Below are positions 1 through 12,150 of a stretch of 64,000 nucleotides of DNA, in pieces. The position numbers and the translations under genes were made by a program. Source of the stretch: Gordius sp. MW1 (lineage: Eukaryota > Nematomorpha > Gordioida > Gordea > Gordiidae); contig OZ038530.1 in assembly GCA_964036665.1 (NCBI GenBank), positions 6,276,501 through 6,340,500 of the forward strand. Reading direction: 5' to 3'. Every line of letters starts with the position of its first letter. Within the stretch, counting starts at the first letter, position 1. The notes under the pieces are model-generated. The model made no database searches, was not told the origin of the DNA, and was given only the letters and a program-made list of their open reading frames with translations.

Positions 1-1565
1 TAGTTGGCTGTCTGTTAGACCATCTATAATAAATTTTTAGGTTATATATAAAATTTGGCCAATGGTCATTTTTTTTCATTGGTAAGCAGCCAGGACACGG
101 TAAAAGTGGTTATAAATTCATAAGTCAAAAAAAAACGAAAAAAAAATTTTCGAATCACATTTTGGCCAATGGTCATTTTTTCCATCGGTCAGGAGCCAGC
201 GGACGGCCAAAAAGTCATAATAGCAATGGTAGTAACAGGAACAATCATAATAGTCAAAAAAAACGAAAAAATAAACTCGGATTCACATTTTGGCCAATGG
301 TCATTTTTTTCCATTGGTCAGCAGCCAGCACACGGTAAAAGTGGATATAAATTCACAAGAGTAAAAAAAACGAAAAAAAAATTTTCGAATCACATTTTGG
401 CCAATGGTCATTTTTTTCCATTGGTCAGCAGCCAGCGGACGGCCAAAAAGTCATAATAGCAATGGTAGGAACAGGAACAATCATAATAGTCAAAAAAAAC
501 GAAAAAAATAATTTCGATTCACATTTTGGCCAATGGTCATTTTTTTCCATCGGTCAGGAGCCAGCGGACGGCCAAAAAGTCATAATAGCAATGGTAGTAA
601 CAGGAACAATCATAATAGTCAAAAAAAAACGAAAAAATAAACTCGGATTCACATTTTGGCCAATGGTCATTTTTTTCATTGGTCAGCAGCCAACGGACGG
701 CCAAAAAGTCTTATTATCAATGATAGTAACAAGAACAATCATAAAAGTCAAAAAAAACTCCGGGATTCTAACCCAAAAACTAGTTAAATTGCATAGCAAT
801 TAAAAGTAAACAACTTTTATTTATGTTTATTATATAACATTGGTCAGCAGCCAGCGGACGGCCAAAAAGTCATAATAGCAATGGTAGAAACAGGAACAAT
901 CATAATAGTCAAAAAAAACGAAAAAAATCATTTCGATTCACATTTTGGCCAATGGTCATTTTTTTCATTGGTCAGCAGCCAGCGGACGGCCAAAAATTCT
1001 TATTATCAATGATAGTAACAAGAACAATCATAAGAGTCAAAAAAAACTCCGGGATTCCAACCCCAAAACTAGTTAAATTGCATAGCAATTAAAAAGTAAA
1101 CAACTTTTATTTATGTTTATTTATAACTAGTTAAATTGCATAGCATTAAAAGTAAACAACTTTTATCTATATTTATTATATAACCAAAACTAGTTAAATT
1201 GCATAGCAATTAAAAGTAAACAACTTTTATTAATGTTTATTATATAACTAGTTAAATTGCATAGCAATTAAAAGTAAACAACTTTTATTTATGTTTATTA
1301 TATAATAGATAATTTAACAAATCTTATATATAACACACCGAGAGAGATAGAGATGAGGGGTGGGGCACCTCTTATGCATTAATTCAAAAAATAACACAGC
1401 GAGGGAGATAGAGATGAGGGGTGGGGCACCTCTTTCTCATCCATTAAGTTAAAAAAAGCGATAACCTAATATACCCAATGCAAATAGATAGGGAGGGTAA
1501 CGGACGACGGACGACGGACGACGGACGGACACCAAAAAACGATCCCATAAATTGCATAGCAATTA
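1..1565 (-). mobile_element. HLE-A element, copy 1 (Helentron-like, non-autonomous; cut by window start)
   Basis: This is the first of three long copies of one repeat-rich family. Only the end equivalent to the 5' terminus (read on the minus strand) is present: it closes at 1565 with the ATAAATTGCATAGCAATTA terminal motif. Inside are about six units of a ~120-bp repeat (about 56-770 and 838-1010), about four units of a ~60-bp repeat (about 1065-1305), two GAGATAGAGATGAGG...CACCTCTT boxes and a short run of ACGG/ACGACGG repeats near 1500-1530. The first ~50 bp do not match the other copies, so the left boundary is unknown. I see no coding capacity; open frames across the array are products of the repeat. 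Classification rests on the complete copies at 7658-9427 and 25033-26917. Confidence 0.7.
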
Positions 1566-2507
1566 ATATAAGTCCCCCTTGATTGCTATTTTACTTTGTT
1601 CCTTACTTAAAATGTTTTTAAGAAATATTGATGTTATAATGAATTTGGGGGAATTTTCAAATCGGCACTTTTCCAACCCTCTCAGATTTTATTGAAATTT
1701 AATAATTGTTGATATTATGAATCTTAGCTCATTTGGACCACAACTTTTTAAGGTGGGTGCTAGGTCAAAACTCGTCATTTCGATAAATTTTTTAAGGTAT
1801 TCAGCCACTAATCATAAGATTTGGCTATAATGACAGGTAAGACCTGATCACATATCTATTGGTCATCTAATAATGGCCAAAATGTAATTTCTATCATTTC
1901 CCAGTCCCAAACCTTTTGAAATTTAAAGCAAATGTTTTTTATTTCCTATATAACTATTTAAATAAAAATTCGAGTTGGACTACCATCTGAAAGTGGGCAA
2001 ACAAGGCAAAATATATACTTTTGGTGCCAAAAGGGCCACCCAAAAATCTATAATTGCTATTAAATAGCACTACTACCGCAATCCTTTCCCCACATTCTCC
2101 ACCAATTAAAACAAATCAAGATAGCGAATACCTTTTTTGGGGCAATAATTTTATACTTCTTTAGAAAAAATAGAGTATTCGATGTCACTCTAATTTCGCA
2201 CCATAAAATATTTAATGCACACACAAGAACAGATATAAATCTTTATTGGCAAGTACTTATTTTTGCAGCCTCTTTTTGAAAACCTTGAAATTTTTTATAC
2301 ATTAAATAATTTTGTTGAAATTTTGCAAGATAGTTTTCAATAAATCATCAAAATATTAATAAAAACCAATTTTGTAGCTTATTCGTGACAAAAAAAGTCA
2401 CACGCTTTTTGATTTTATTTGTTTTGATTATAAATTTATAAAGATTGGGAGGGGGAGGGTTGGGTTAGTAGTGCTAATTCGTGACAAAATTATTATCATA
2501 ATGAATA
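1566..2507. other. AT-rich spacer, nothing recognised
   Basis: No coding exon, RNA gene or repeat terminus was recognised here. It is presumably intronic sequence of the Smad2/3 gene whose last exons begin at 3884, because the preceding MH2 exon is not found anywhere to the left in this window. Confidence 0.4.
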
Positions 2508-2515
2508 CTAATAAT

Positions 2516-3100
2516 TAGAGATGCACCGATACCACTATTTTGTGCCGATACCGATACCAGTCGATACTTAAGATTTTTTTGCCGATACCGATACCATGCC
2601 GATACTTATAATAAAAAAATTTTTATACTAAATGTCTAGTTTTTAAATGTTTCCTTAAATTTGAAGTGTTAAAGGAATGTTTGTCTTTGCCCCCACGACT
2701 TATTTTAGCTTTGCATAATTCACTGATTACAATTTTTTCATCTGCTGACACAACAAAATAACTCCATAGTGTATCTAAAGAATCCATCTAAGGCTTAATA
2801 TATAATAATTTTTAAAATAAAATAATATTTACTTAAAAGCGCAGTCGGAACAGATGGTCAATGAGTTTATTATACTCCACATAGAAATATTTATAGCAAT
2901 CAAATGAAACAATTTTCAAAAAATTTGAAAAGTCCTCTATTTTTTAATCGTAGGAGATACTATAAGTATTATTTTTTGAGTTTCATATTAAAAAAGGTAT
3001 CGGCTTGGTAATTGCCGATACTAGCAAAGTATCGGGCCGATTCTTTTGGCAAGGTATCGGCGCCGATACCATGCCGATACTTGGTATCGGTGCATCTCTA
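2516..3100. mobile_element. hAT-type MITE, CCGATAC family (585 bp, 8-bp TSD)
   Basis: Terminal inverted repeats TAGAGATGCACCGATAC and its complement lie at 2516 and 3100. They are flanked by perfect 8-bp target duplications CTAATAAT at 2508-2515 and 3101-3108, the length that hAT transposases make. Both ends are packed with copies of CCGATAC/GTATCGG, at about 2520-2610 and 2995-3090. The middle is AT-rich and encodes nothing visible, so the element is non-autonomous. Confidence 0.9.
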
Positions 3101-3108
3101 CTAATAAT

Positions 3109-4417
<1,309 letters not shown>

Positions 4418-5400
4418 CAGCAGCATAAACACTGCTTTTTAATCTCCCCCCCCCCTCCCCCACACTCATTTTCTGTGTTTTAATACATATATGTATTACA
4501 TGCTTATGGATGGCGATGTAGAATTGAAATTCAGGTTTAACTCATAACATGCACCTATGTTGTTTATACCTTATTTGAACCGGTAAACTTGTGAATTAGA
4601 TTTTCTCTGATAATATATTTGTAAATTAACGTTTTATTTGTATCAGCGTGTCATCATTGTTACCTACCAAAATATTATTAAGCTCACTATTATTTCACGT
4701 TTTTTTTTGGCTTTTATAACAAGCTTCAACACTATCACTGTTTCCCATTTTATAAATTCCTCAGTTTTCGCACGTGTCTTATTTATTTACACTGGGAAAT
4801 TTATTTTTCTGTACAATATCTACTATTACCACTCAATACATTGTGATAAAATATATATTTACCCTTAAAAAAGAATTTTGTAGATTTGTTTTTAAAGCTT
4901 CATTTAAACATATATGCATCTACTTTTTTAATTGATAAAGTATTTTTTAAAGTTAAAATTTAATGACAATCAAATTTTAGGCTAGCGAATGAGTTATAAG
5001 ATTTTTGTTATTTATTGAATTTATGAATATCAGCCAGAAATACGTTGTAGTGGTGGTTGAGCTTGTGTACTCTCGTGATCCAAGAAGCTATACCTTTGGT
5101 AGCCAAATACAATTTTTGTGTTTGTTACTGGTGGGGTCACCCTATTGGCAAGGTTCGTGGTGAAGGGTAAGACTAAGATTTTTGGGCTTTTTGAGGGAGT
5201 ACTAGTGAAATGGAAGTGCTAGATTAAGCCTATCAATACGAGTGGTCTAAAGAAAAACTTAATTCACCAAAATGACGGCATCATAAAGAATAGTAGGTAG
5301 TCAAGCGCCAAAATCTAACATAGTTCCGTCAGGATTGAAAGGCCGAGATATCAATACTCCCATATAAACCAAAATGTATACTACAATAAAGAAGCAGCAT
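4418..5400 (+). other. Smad 3' flank/UTR and spacer
   Basis: Directly after the Smad stop there is a CAG run and a C-rich tract (about 4446-4465), then AT-rich sequence. No consensus AATAAA was seen close to the stop. The 5030-5400 part may be untranslated 5' sequence of the LINE that follows, but I could not place its boundary. Confidence 0.4.
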
Positions 5401-5516
5401 GAAAACCAAGCTAGGGCGTCCCCTTGACGCGCGCATTCTTCGCCTGGAATGTGTGGGAAATAAACGAAGGCTACCGCTCTCTTAACAAACGGAAGCGGTT
5501 AAAGACATTAGTTTGC

Positions 5517-6240
5517 GTAGGATAAAGTTTGGGTCATGGAATATTGGTACAATGACTAGCAAGAGCAGAGAATTGGCAGACGTTTTAAGGAGGAGAAAAA
5601 TCGATATCGCTTGTATACAAGAGACCAAATGGAAGGGCCAAAAATACAAAATACATAGGTGACGGATACAAATTATATTTTAACGGTACGGAAACTCATC
5701 GGAATGGCCAGTATAGTGCTATCGGAAGGATTTTAACAAACTGTCGTCGACGTTAAAAGAATCATGACAGAATTATGGCGATACAGCTTTGTTATATATC
5801 GACTACGATAAACGTTTTATCAGCACACGTCCCTCAAAGTGGATGCTCTGAGGCGGAAAAAGAGTGTTTTTGGAAGGAGCTTGAAGCTGTTCTATCCCAA
5901 TTCAGTAAAGAGGGACTAATAATTATCGGAGCGGACCTCAATGGACACGTGGGCACAAGGGAAGGTTTAGAAAGAAATCACGGTGGTTGGGGTTACGGCC
6001 TAAGAAATGTAGGAGGTACGGAAATTCTAGAAATTGCTCAAGCTTTTGACCTAGCAATAGGAAATACCTTCATCAAAAAGAGACAGGAACATCTTATAAC
6101 GTACAAAAGCGGCAGCAGTACCTCAGATAGATTTCATTCTAGTCAACAGAGCGCACTTAAAGTATGTTCAAAATGTTAAGGTAATACCGAGTGAAATATT
6201 AGCCTGCCAACACAAGCTGTTGGTGATGGACTTTATATTA
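5517..6240 (+). pseudogene. RTE LINE endonuclease domain (broken)
   Basis: Frame fragments read FGSWNIGTMTSKSRELADVL and DIACIQETKWKG, the N-terminal block and catalytic Glu block of APE-like LINE endonucleases. After a frame break comes ISAHVPQ-type sequence, then IGADLNGHVGTREGLERNHG (the GDxNxxVG block, here with Ala replacing the usual Gly/Asp neighbour) and the G-Y-G-x-RN block. The HGGWGYGLRN pattern is typical of the RTE clade. It would nick the target for target-primed reverse transcription, but at least two frame breaks make this copy non-functional. Confidence 0.8.
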
Positions 6241-8082
6241 AAGGGCTAAAGGTACAAAGAGTAGCGGCTACTATACAATGGAGAAAACTAAAGGATAATA
6301 TTCAACATTTTCATGAACAAGTAATTGAACATGTTGAATTTAAGGAAAATAATTCATGTGAGGATCAATGGAATGGTATAGCTGCCACAATGCGAAAAGC
6401 GGACGACAAATACTAGTACTAGGTGAAAGCAAGCCCACTAAAAGATCCCAAGGAGACGTGGTGGTGGAATGAAAAAGTGCAAAATTGTATCAAGGAAAAG
6501 AAGTGATTGTACAAAGTTTGGTATAAAAGCAAGGATAGTAATGATAAGCAAGCTTACCAAGTAGCTAAAAGATCGGCTAAAAAATTTGTAGCAAAAAGGA
6601 AGGTGTACGACGATATAAATGTAAACCTAAACTCAAAGGAAGGAGAAAAATAGAACTACAAAATCGCAAAGTTAAGGGCCCGAAATTCTAACGATCACCT
6701 AGAATGCCGGCTAATCAAGGGTCAAAAGGGAGAAATACTAACACACGACAGCCATATACTACAAAGATGGTACGAATATTATAGCGATTTATCAATTGAA
6801 GGGGGGCCTGTATTCGAAGGTATTAACCAGAAAAACACAATAGGAGAATTAAACACAGCGGACTGGATCACGGAAACGGAAGTCAAAGTTGCTATGGGTA
6901 AACTAAAGTCAGAAAAAGCTCTTGGACCAGACAATATACCAAAAGAGGGTTTTAAAGCGTTAGGCAATACTGGTGCAAAATTCCTCGCCAACCTTTTAAA
7001 CAATATCTTGAAGGGTATAATGCCTAAGGAGTGGAGAGATAGCTACATGATCCCTATATACAAGATGAAAGGGGACATTCAGGATTGCAACAATAACAGA
7101 GGGGTAAAACTTATGAGTCACACTTTCAAAATGTGGGAAAAAGTGATCGAAAAGCGGCTTCGGAGTTTGGTTCAAATTCGAGATAACCAATTCGGATTCA
7201 TGCCGGAGAGGTCTACAGCAGACGCTCTAAGCAGTGTTAGAAGATTAATGGAACGGTTTAAAGAAAGGGAAGAGGATTTGCACATGTGTTTCATCGATCT
7301 AGTAAAAGCGTTCGAGAAAGTTCCTCGTACTTATTGTGGAAATGTCTTAAAGATAACAATGTCCCAGAATTACACGTCAGAGCAATAAAAGATATGTATA
7401 CGGGAAATATAACGTACGTTAGAACAACGGTGCAATTAACACTGGAGTCCATCAAGGTTCAGCTCTTAGTCCCTCCTATTTATAATGATAATGGATATTA
7501 TTACCAAGGGTTTGGGCGAGGAAGCTCCTTGGGCAAAGATCTTTGCAGACAATATAATCATCTGTGCCAAAAGTGAACAAGAATTGGCTAATACTATAAA
7601 TAGATGGGTAATGCAATAGAAGAAAGTGGTCTCAGGGTAAATCGAAAGAAAACAGAAAACTCGGGCCTTCGGCCCTCGTGGGATGGGGGAGAAGGGAAGG
7701 GAAGAGGGGAAGGGAAGGGGGGACGACTCATCTGTACTTCGTATAAATGTATCATATTTGCTATGCAATTTATGGGCGAGAAAGGTGGGAAGGGGCGAGA
7801 ATGCCTATAGGGGGGTATTAAATGCCTAATGATTAATTAATTATTTTTACAAATTTTCCATTATAGGCAAAATGTAATATAGGCAAAATGTAATATAGGC
7901 AAGGGTTAGGGTTAGATTTAGTGTTTGCATCTAGTTGCGTATTACATTAGTTTTTATGGCCTTTAGTGATTATGGGTCTGACAAACATTATATTATAAAA
8001 CAACACAATGTTAAGAATTCGCAGAATTGTTGGGAGAAATTTTTTGTTGAATTTGAACAATTTTTAATTAAAAAAATCAAAA

Positions 8083-8760
8083 ATTTGGCCAATGGTCACT
8101 TTTTCTCTATTGGTCAGTACCAACAGATACTCTATAAGTCAATGATAGCCAAAAAAACGGGAAAAAAAATTTTGATGCTCACTTTGGCCAATGGTCATTT
8201 TTTTCCATTGGTCAGCAGCCAGCACACGGTAAAAGTGGATATAAATTCATAAGAGTAAAAAAAACGAAAAAAAAATTTTCGAATCACATTTTGGCCAATG
8301 TTCATTTTTTTCCATTGGTCAGCAGCCAGGACACGGTAAAAGTGGATATAAATTCATAATAGTCAAAAAAAACGAAAAAAAAGTTTTCGAATCACATTTT
8401 GGCCAATGGTCATTTTATTCCATTGGTCAGCAGCCAGCGGACGGCCAAAAAGTCATAAAAGCAATGGTAGGAACAGAAACAATCATAATAGTCAAAAAAA
8501 AACGAAAAAAATAATTTCGATTCACATTTTGGCCAATGGTCATTTTTTCCAGCGGTCAGGAGCCAGCGGACGGCCAAAAAGTCATAATAGCAATGGTAGT
8601 AACAGGAATAATCATAATAGTCAAAAAAAAACGAAAAAATAAACTCGGATTCACATTTTGGCCAATGGTCATTTTTTTCATTGGTCAGCAGCCAACGGAC
8701 GGCCAAAAAGTCTTATTATCAATGATAGTAACAAGAACAATCATAAGAGTCAAAAAAAAC
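8083..8760 (+). repeat. ~120-bp minisatellite with nested palindrome (HLE-A interior)
   Basis: About six units. Each contains TTTTGGCCAATGG, a T-rich loop, CCATTGG, CAGCAGCCAGCGGAC and GGCCAAAA. The CCAATGG/CCATTGG and TTTTGGCC/GGCCAAAA pairs are complementary, so one unit can fold into a two-level hairpin. Units vary in the CAGCGGAC segment, where some carry CAGCACAC or CAGGACAC. The same array recurs at about 56-770, 25438-26110 and 63585-64000. Confidence 0.85.
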
Positions 8761-8774
8761 TCCGGGATTCTAAC

Positions 8775-9185
8775 CCAAAAACTAGTTAAATTGCATAGCA
8801 ATTAAAAGTAAACAACTTTTATTTATGTTTATTATATAACATTGGTCAGCAGCCAGCGAACGGCCAAAAAGTCATAATAGCAATGGTAGAAACAGGAACA
8901 ATCATAATAGTCAAAAAAAAACGAAAAAAATAATTTCGATTCACATTTTGGCCAATGGTCATTTTTTTCATTGGTCAGCCAGCGGACGGCCAAAAATTCT
9001 TATTATCAATGATAGTAACAAGAACAATCATAAGAGTCAAAAAAACTCCGGGATTCTAACCCCAAAACTTGGTAAATTGCATAGCAATAAAAAGTAAACA
9101 ACTTTTATTTATGTTTATTATATAACTAGTTAAATTGCACAGCATTAAAAGTAAACAACTTTTATTTATGTTTATTATATAATAG
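8775..9185 (+). repeat. ~60-bp minisatellite repeating the element's own terminal motif
   Basis: Units read ACTAGTTAAATTGCATAGCA, then ATTAAAAGTAAACAACTTTT, then ATTTATGTTTATTATATA. Each has two hairpin stems, AATTGC/GCAATT and AAAAGT/ACTTTT. The first stem is the same word found at the element's terminal inverted repeat. More units are present at 1065-1305 and 26130-26660, where the array is longer. Confidence 0.85.
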
Positions 9186-10570
9186 ATAATTTAACAAATC
9201 TTATATATAACACACCGAGGGAGATAGAGAGCGGTGGGGCACCTCTTATGCATTAATTTAAAAAATAACACAGCGAGGGAGATAGAGATGAGGGTGGGGC
9301 ACCTCTTTCTCATGCATTAATTTAAAAAAGCGATAACCTAATATACCCAATGCAAATAGATAGGGAGGGTAACGGACGACGGACGGACGGACACCAAAAA
9401 ACGAGCCCATAAATTGCATAGCAATTAATACATGAAGACAAAGTGTAAATCGGATGAAAACCAGCTAAGTGCATCCCTTACCTTAGGGAATTGGCAACTT
9501 ATAAGCGTGGATTCCTTCAAATATTTAGGATCAACACTTCAATCGAATGGTGGAATGGATAAAGAAATCCAAGTAAGGATAAATTCCGGATGGCTCAAGT
9601 GGAGGGACTTGACAGGCGTGCTGTTTGACAATAATATTCCGAGAAGACTAAAAGGCGCACTGTATAAATCCATCATACAGCCAACAGTCCTGTATAGCTC
9701 GGAATCATTGGCTATACGTAAAAGAGAAGAACTGCGTCTTGCGGCCATGGAGACGAGAATGCTAAAATGGATGCTAGGAGTAAGCAAAGGAACCTAGGCG
9801 AAATGAAGAAATAAGAAGAATTTTGGGTACTACATCTATTACGACAAAGCTCCTAACCAATAGACTAAGATGGTATGGCCATGTAAAAAGGGATGATAGC
9901 TACGTTGGAAAGGAAATTGAGATGATAAATTTCGTAGGAAAACGAAGAGAGGAAGACCCAAGCTTACCTGGATTCATAAAATAAGGCACGATATAAAAGT
10001 CCACAAGATAAAGAAAAATCTATGTAAACATAGAAACAAATGGAAACGAATGCTGAAAGGACTGACTACCAGCTTAGGTGACAAACAATCATAGAAAGAA
10101 GAAGTTAAAATCGAGATAAATGTTATTTTTTAATAAAAACAATAACAAGGTGCCCTTTTACTTTGAAAATTGTACCCGATTTAAGATTTTGTTTATGTTT
10201 TTCCTTTTTGTAAATTAAATTCAAAATGTTTTATCAGACTTGTCAGTAGAGTCCTGCATGGGCTGGTTTTTGCCGGCCCAGCCCAACTCAACCCATGTTC
10301 AGGTCGACCCAACCCAACCCAGCCCATGCTCACAAACTTTTTTTAAGCCCAGCCCAACCCATGCCTAACAAAACCCAGCAGAGCCCATCTAAAATATTTT
10401 ATCTTCCTAAATTTAATTCACACTTTACAATGTATAATTAATTATATTTATATTAGACTAGCTGACCCGGCAAACGTTGTTTTGCCCTATTAAAAATATT
10501 TAAAAAATAGAAAATTTAAATAAGAAAAAAACTACCAATTAATATCTATATGTTCTACTTTTATTTTTTA

Positions 10571-11100
10571 AAACTTACATAAACGATGAAAATAAATCCT
10601 TTATGCGCCCGCCATCCCTCCTCTCCACCCCACCGTCCTACGATTGGAAGATCTGGAAAAACATAATTTTGACAATTAAGATTATCATAGTTTATAAACA
10701 GGAGAAATTTTGTCTATTTTTACATTTTATGAAACTTACATAAACGATGAAAATAAATCCTTTATGCGCCCGCCATCCCTCCTCTCCACCCCACCGTCCT
10801 TCGAATGGAAGATCTGGAAAAACATAATTTAGAGGATTTAGATTATCATAGTTTATAAACAGGAGAAATTTTGTCTATTTTTACATTTTATGAAACTTAC
10901 ATAAACGATGAAAATAAATCCTTTATGCGCCCGCCATCCCTCCTCTCCACCCCACCGTCCTTCGATTGGAAGATCTGGAAAAACATAATTTAGAGGATTT
11001 AGATTATCATAGTTTATAAACAGGAGAAATTTTGTCTATTTTTACATTTTATGAAACTTACATAAACGATGAAAATAAATCATTTATGCGCCCGCCATCC
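10571..11100. repeat. ~163-bp tandem repeat inside the Helitron (three full units and part)
   Basis: Units start AAACTTACATAAACGATG at 10571, 10733, 10896 and 11056. They share a CGCCCGCCATCCCTCC stretch and GGAAGATCTGGAAAAACAT. The units are nearly identical, which suggests recent expansion. Confidence 0.85.
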
Positions 11101-11149
11101 CTCTTCAAAAGCATATATGTAATTAATTGGTAAAGAGCATATTAAAACA

Positions 11150-12150
11150 TATTAACCCCTCAAAAACTACTGGACCGATTTGGCTTGAACAAATTTTAAA
11201 ACATACTCCGGAGTATAGGGAATAAAGTATGAAATTTTAAGCGAAATCGGTCCAGTAGTTTTTGAGGGACGTCTTTATTAAGTGTCAAAACGTATAAACC
11301 AACGTATAAAACAAAAAAACGTGACCCCTCGAAAACTACTGGACCGATTTGGCTCGAACAAATCTTAAAACATGCTCCGAAGTATGGGGAATAAAGTATG
11401 AAATTTTGAGCTAAATCGGTCCAGTAGTTTTTGAGGGTAACCCAAATAAGTTTATCCAATAATATAATTTACACGGAAAAGCATCTTTTATCATATGGAA
11501 TAAAAAGCATATATGTAATTATTTGGTAAAGAGTATATTAAAATTTATTAACCCCTCAAAAACTACTGGACCGATTTGGCTTGAACAAATTTTAAAACAT
11601 GCTCCGGAGTATAGGGTATAAAGTATGCAATTTTGAGCCAAATCGGACCAGTAGTTTTTGAAGGACGTCTTTATTAAGTGTCAAAACGTATAAACCAACG
11701 TATAAAACAAAAAATCGTGACCCCTCAAAAACTACTGGACCGATTTGGCTCGAACAAATCTTAAAACATGCTCCGAAGTATGGGGAATAAAGTATGAAAT
11801 TTTGAGCCAAATCGGTCGAGTAGTTTTTGAGGGACGTCTTTATTAAGTGTCAAAACGTATAAACCAACGTATAAAACAAAAAAACGTAACTTCTCAAAAA
11901 CTACTGGACCGATTTGGCTCGAACAAATTTTAAAACATGCTCCGAAGTATAGGGAATAAACTGTGAAATTTTGAGCCAAATCGGTCTAGTAGTTTTTGAG
12001 GGACGTCTTTATTAAGTGCCAAAATGTATAAAACAAAAGAACGTGACCCCTCAAAAACTACTGGACCGATTTGGCTCAAACAAATCTTAAAACATGCTCC
12101 AGAGTATGGGGAATAAACTGTGAAATTTTGAGCCAAATCGGTCTGTTAGT
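11150..12150. repeat. ~169-bp hairpin-forming tandem repeat inside the Helitron (about six units)
   Basis: Each unit carries CTCAAAAACTACTGGACCG...TTTGGCTC and, about 60 bp later, the inverse GAGCCAAA...CGGTCCAGTAGTTTTTGAG. A unit can therefore form a stem of about 28 bp. Between units is a TTTATTAAGTGTCAAAACGT linker. The open frames across it on the minus strand repeat with the unit and are not genes. Confidence 0.85.

Larger units (their letters stand above)
7658..9427 (-). mobile_element. HLE-A element, copy 2 (complete, 1770 bp, Helentron-like non-autonomous)
   Basis: Read on the minus strand, the element starts TAATTGCTATGCAATTTATG (9427) and ends with the hairpin GGGCCGAAGGCCC followed by GAGTT (7658). 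A second copy of the terminal repeat lies in inverted orientation about 95 bp before the 3' end (7753-7774). Repeats that are terminal at one end and internal at the other, plus a terminal hairpin, are the known plan of Helentron/Helitron2 elements. The insertion into the LINE leaves no target duplication and falls between two T residues on the minus strand. Interior: (TTAGGG)-like spacer near 7903-7915, ~120-bp units 8083-8760 and 8835-8980, ~60-bp units 8775-9185, GAGATAGAGA boxes 9215-9310 and an ACGG run 9370-9390. No open reading frame of its own. Confidence 0.8.
6840..9800 (+). pseudogene. RTE LINE reverse transcriptase (broken; interrupted 7658-9427)
   Basis: The longest piece (6894-7388) contains LGPDNIPKEGFKALG, IPIYKMKGDIQDCNNNRGVK, NQFGFMPERSTADAL and the motif A region CFIDLVKAFEKVPR. 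After a frameshift the catalytic block reads KIFADNIIICA near 7535-7565: the usual FADD is FADN, so a metal-binding Asp is lost. The frame reaches GLRVNRKKTE, is cut at 7657, and resumes at 9428 with MKTKCKSDENQL and DSFKYLGSTLQSNGG, the conserved RTE thumb region. The C-terminal part (about 9820-10000) contains RLRWYGHVKRD-type sequence. Clearly dead. Confidence 0.85.
5400..10090 (+). mobile_element. RTE-clade LINE, decayed, split by HLE-A copy at 7658-9427
   Basis: A non-LTR retrotransposon with an apurinic-type endonuclease at about 5517-6240, a reverse transcriptase at about 6840-7657, and its C-terminal part at 9428-10080. Joining the two sides of the HLE-A insertion restores the expected RTE frame across the junction, so the LINE was there first. 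Frameshifts and stops are frequent. The 3' end near 10090 is GA/AAG-rich, as RTE tails often are. Both outer boundaries are approximate and no target duplication was identified. Confidence 0.85.

Noticed and set aside
169-803. Plus-strand ORFs repeating an (M)VIFSIGQEPADGQ-type peptide (also at 8406-8805 and 25762-25995)
   Set aside because: They are translations of the 120-bp minisatellite, with the same peptide once per unit and also open on the other strand. No gene support.
4638-4868. 76-codon ORF downstream of Smad
   Set aside because: Composition is that of AT-rich spacer (Ile/Phe/Tyr), with no family pattern and no splice context.
5030-5400. Possible 5' UTR of the RTE LINE
   Set aside because: Plausible by position, but no boundary, duplication or matching copy in this window supports it, so the LINE start is given as approximate.
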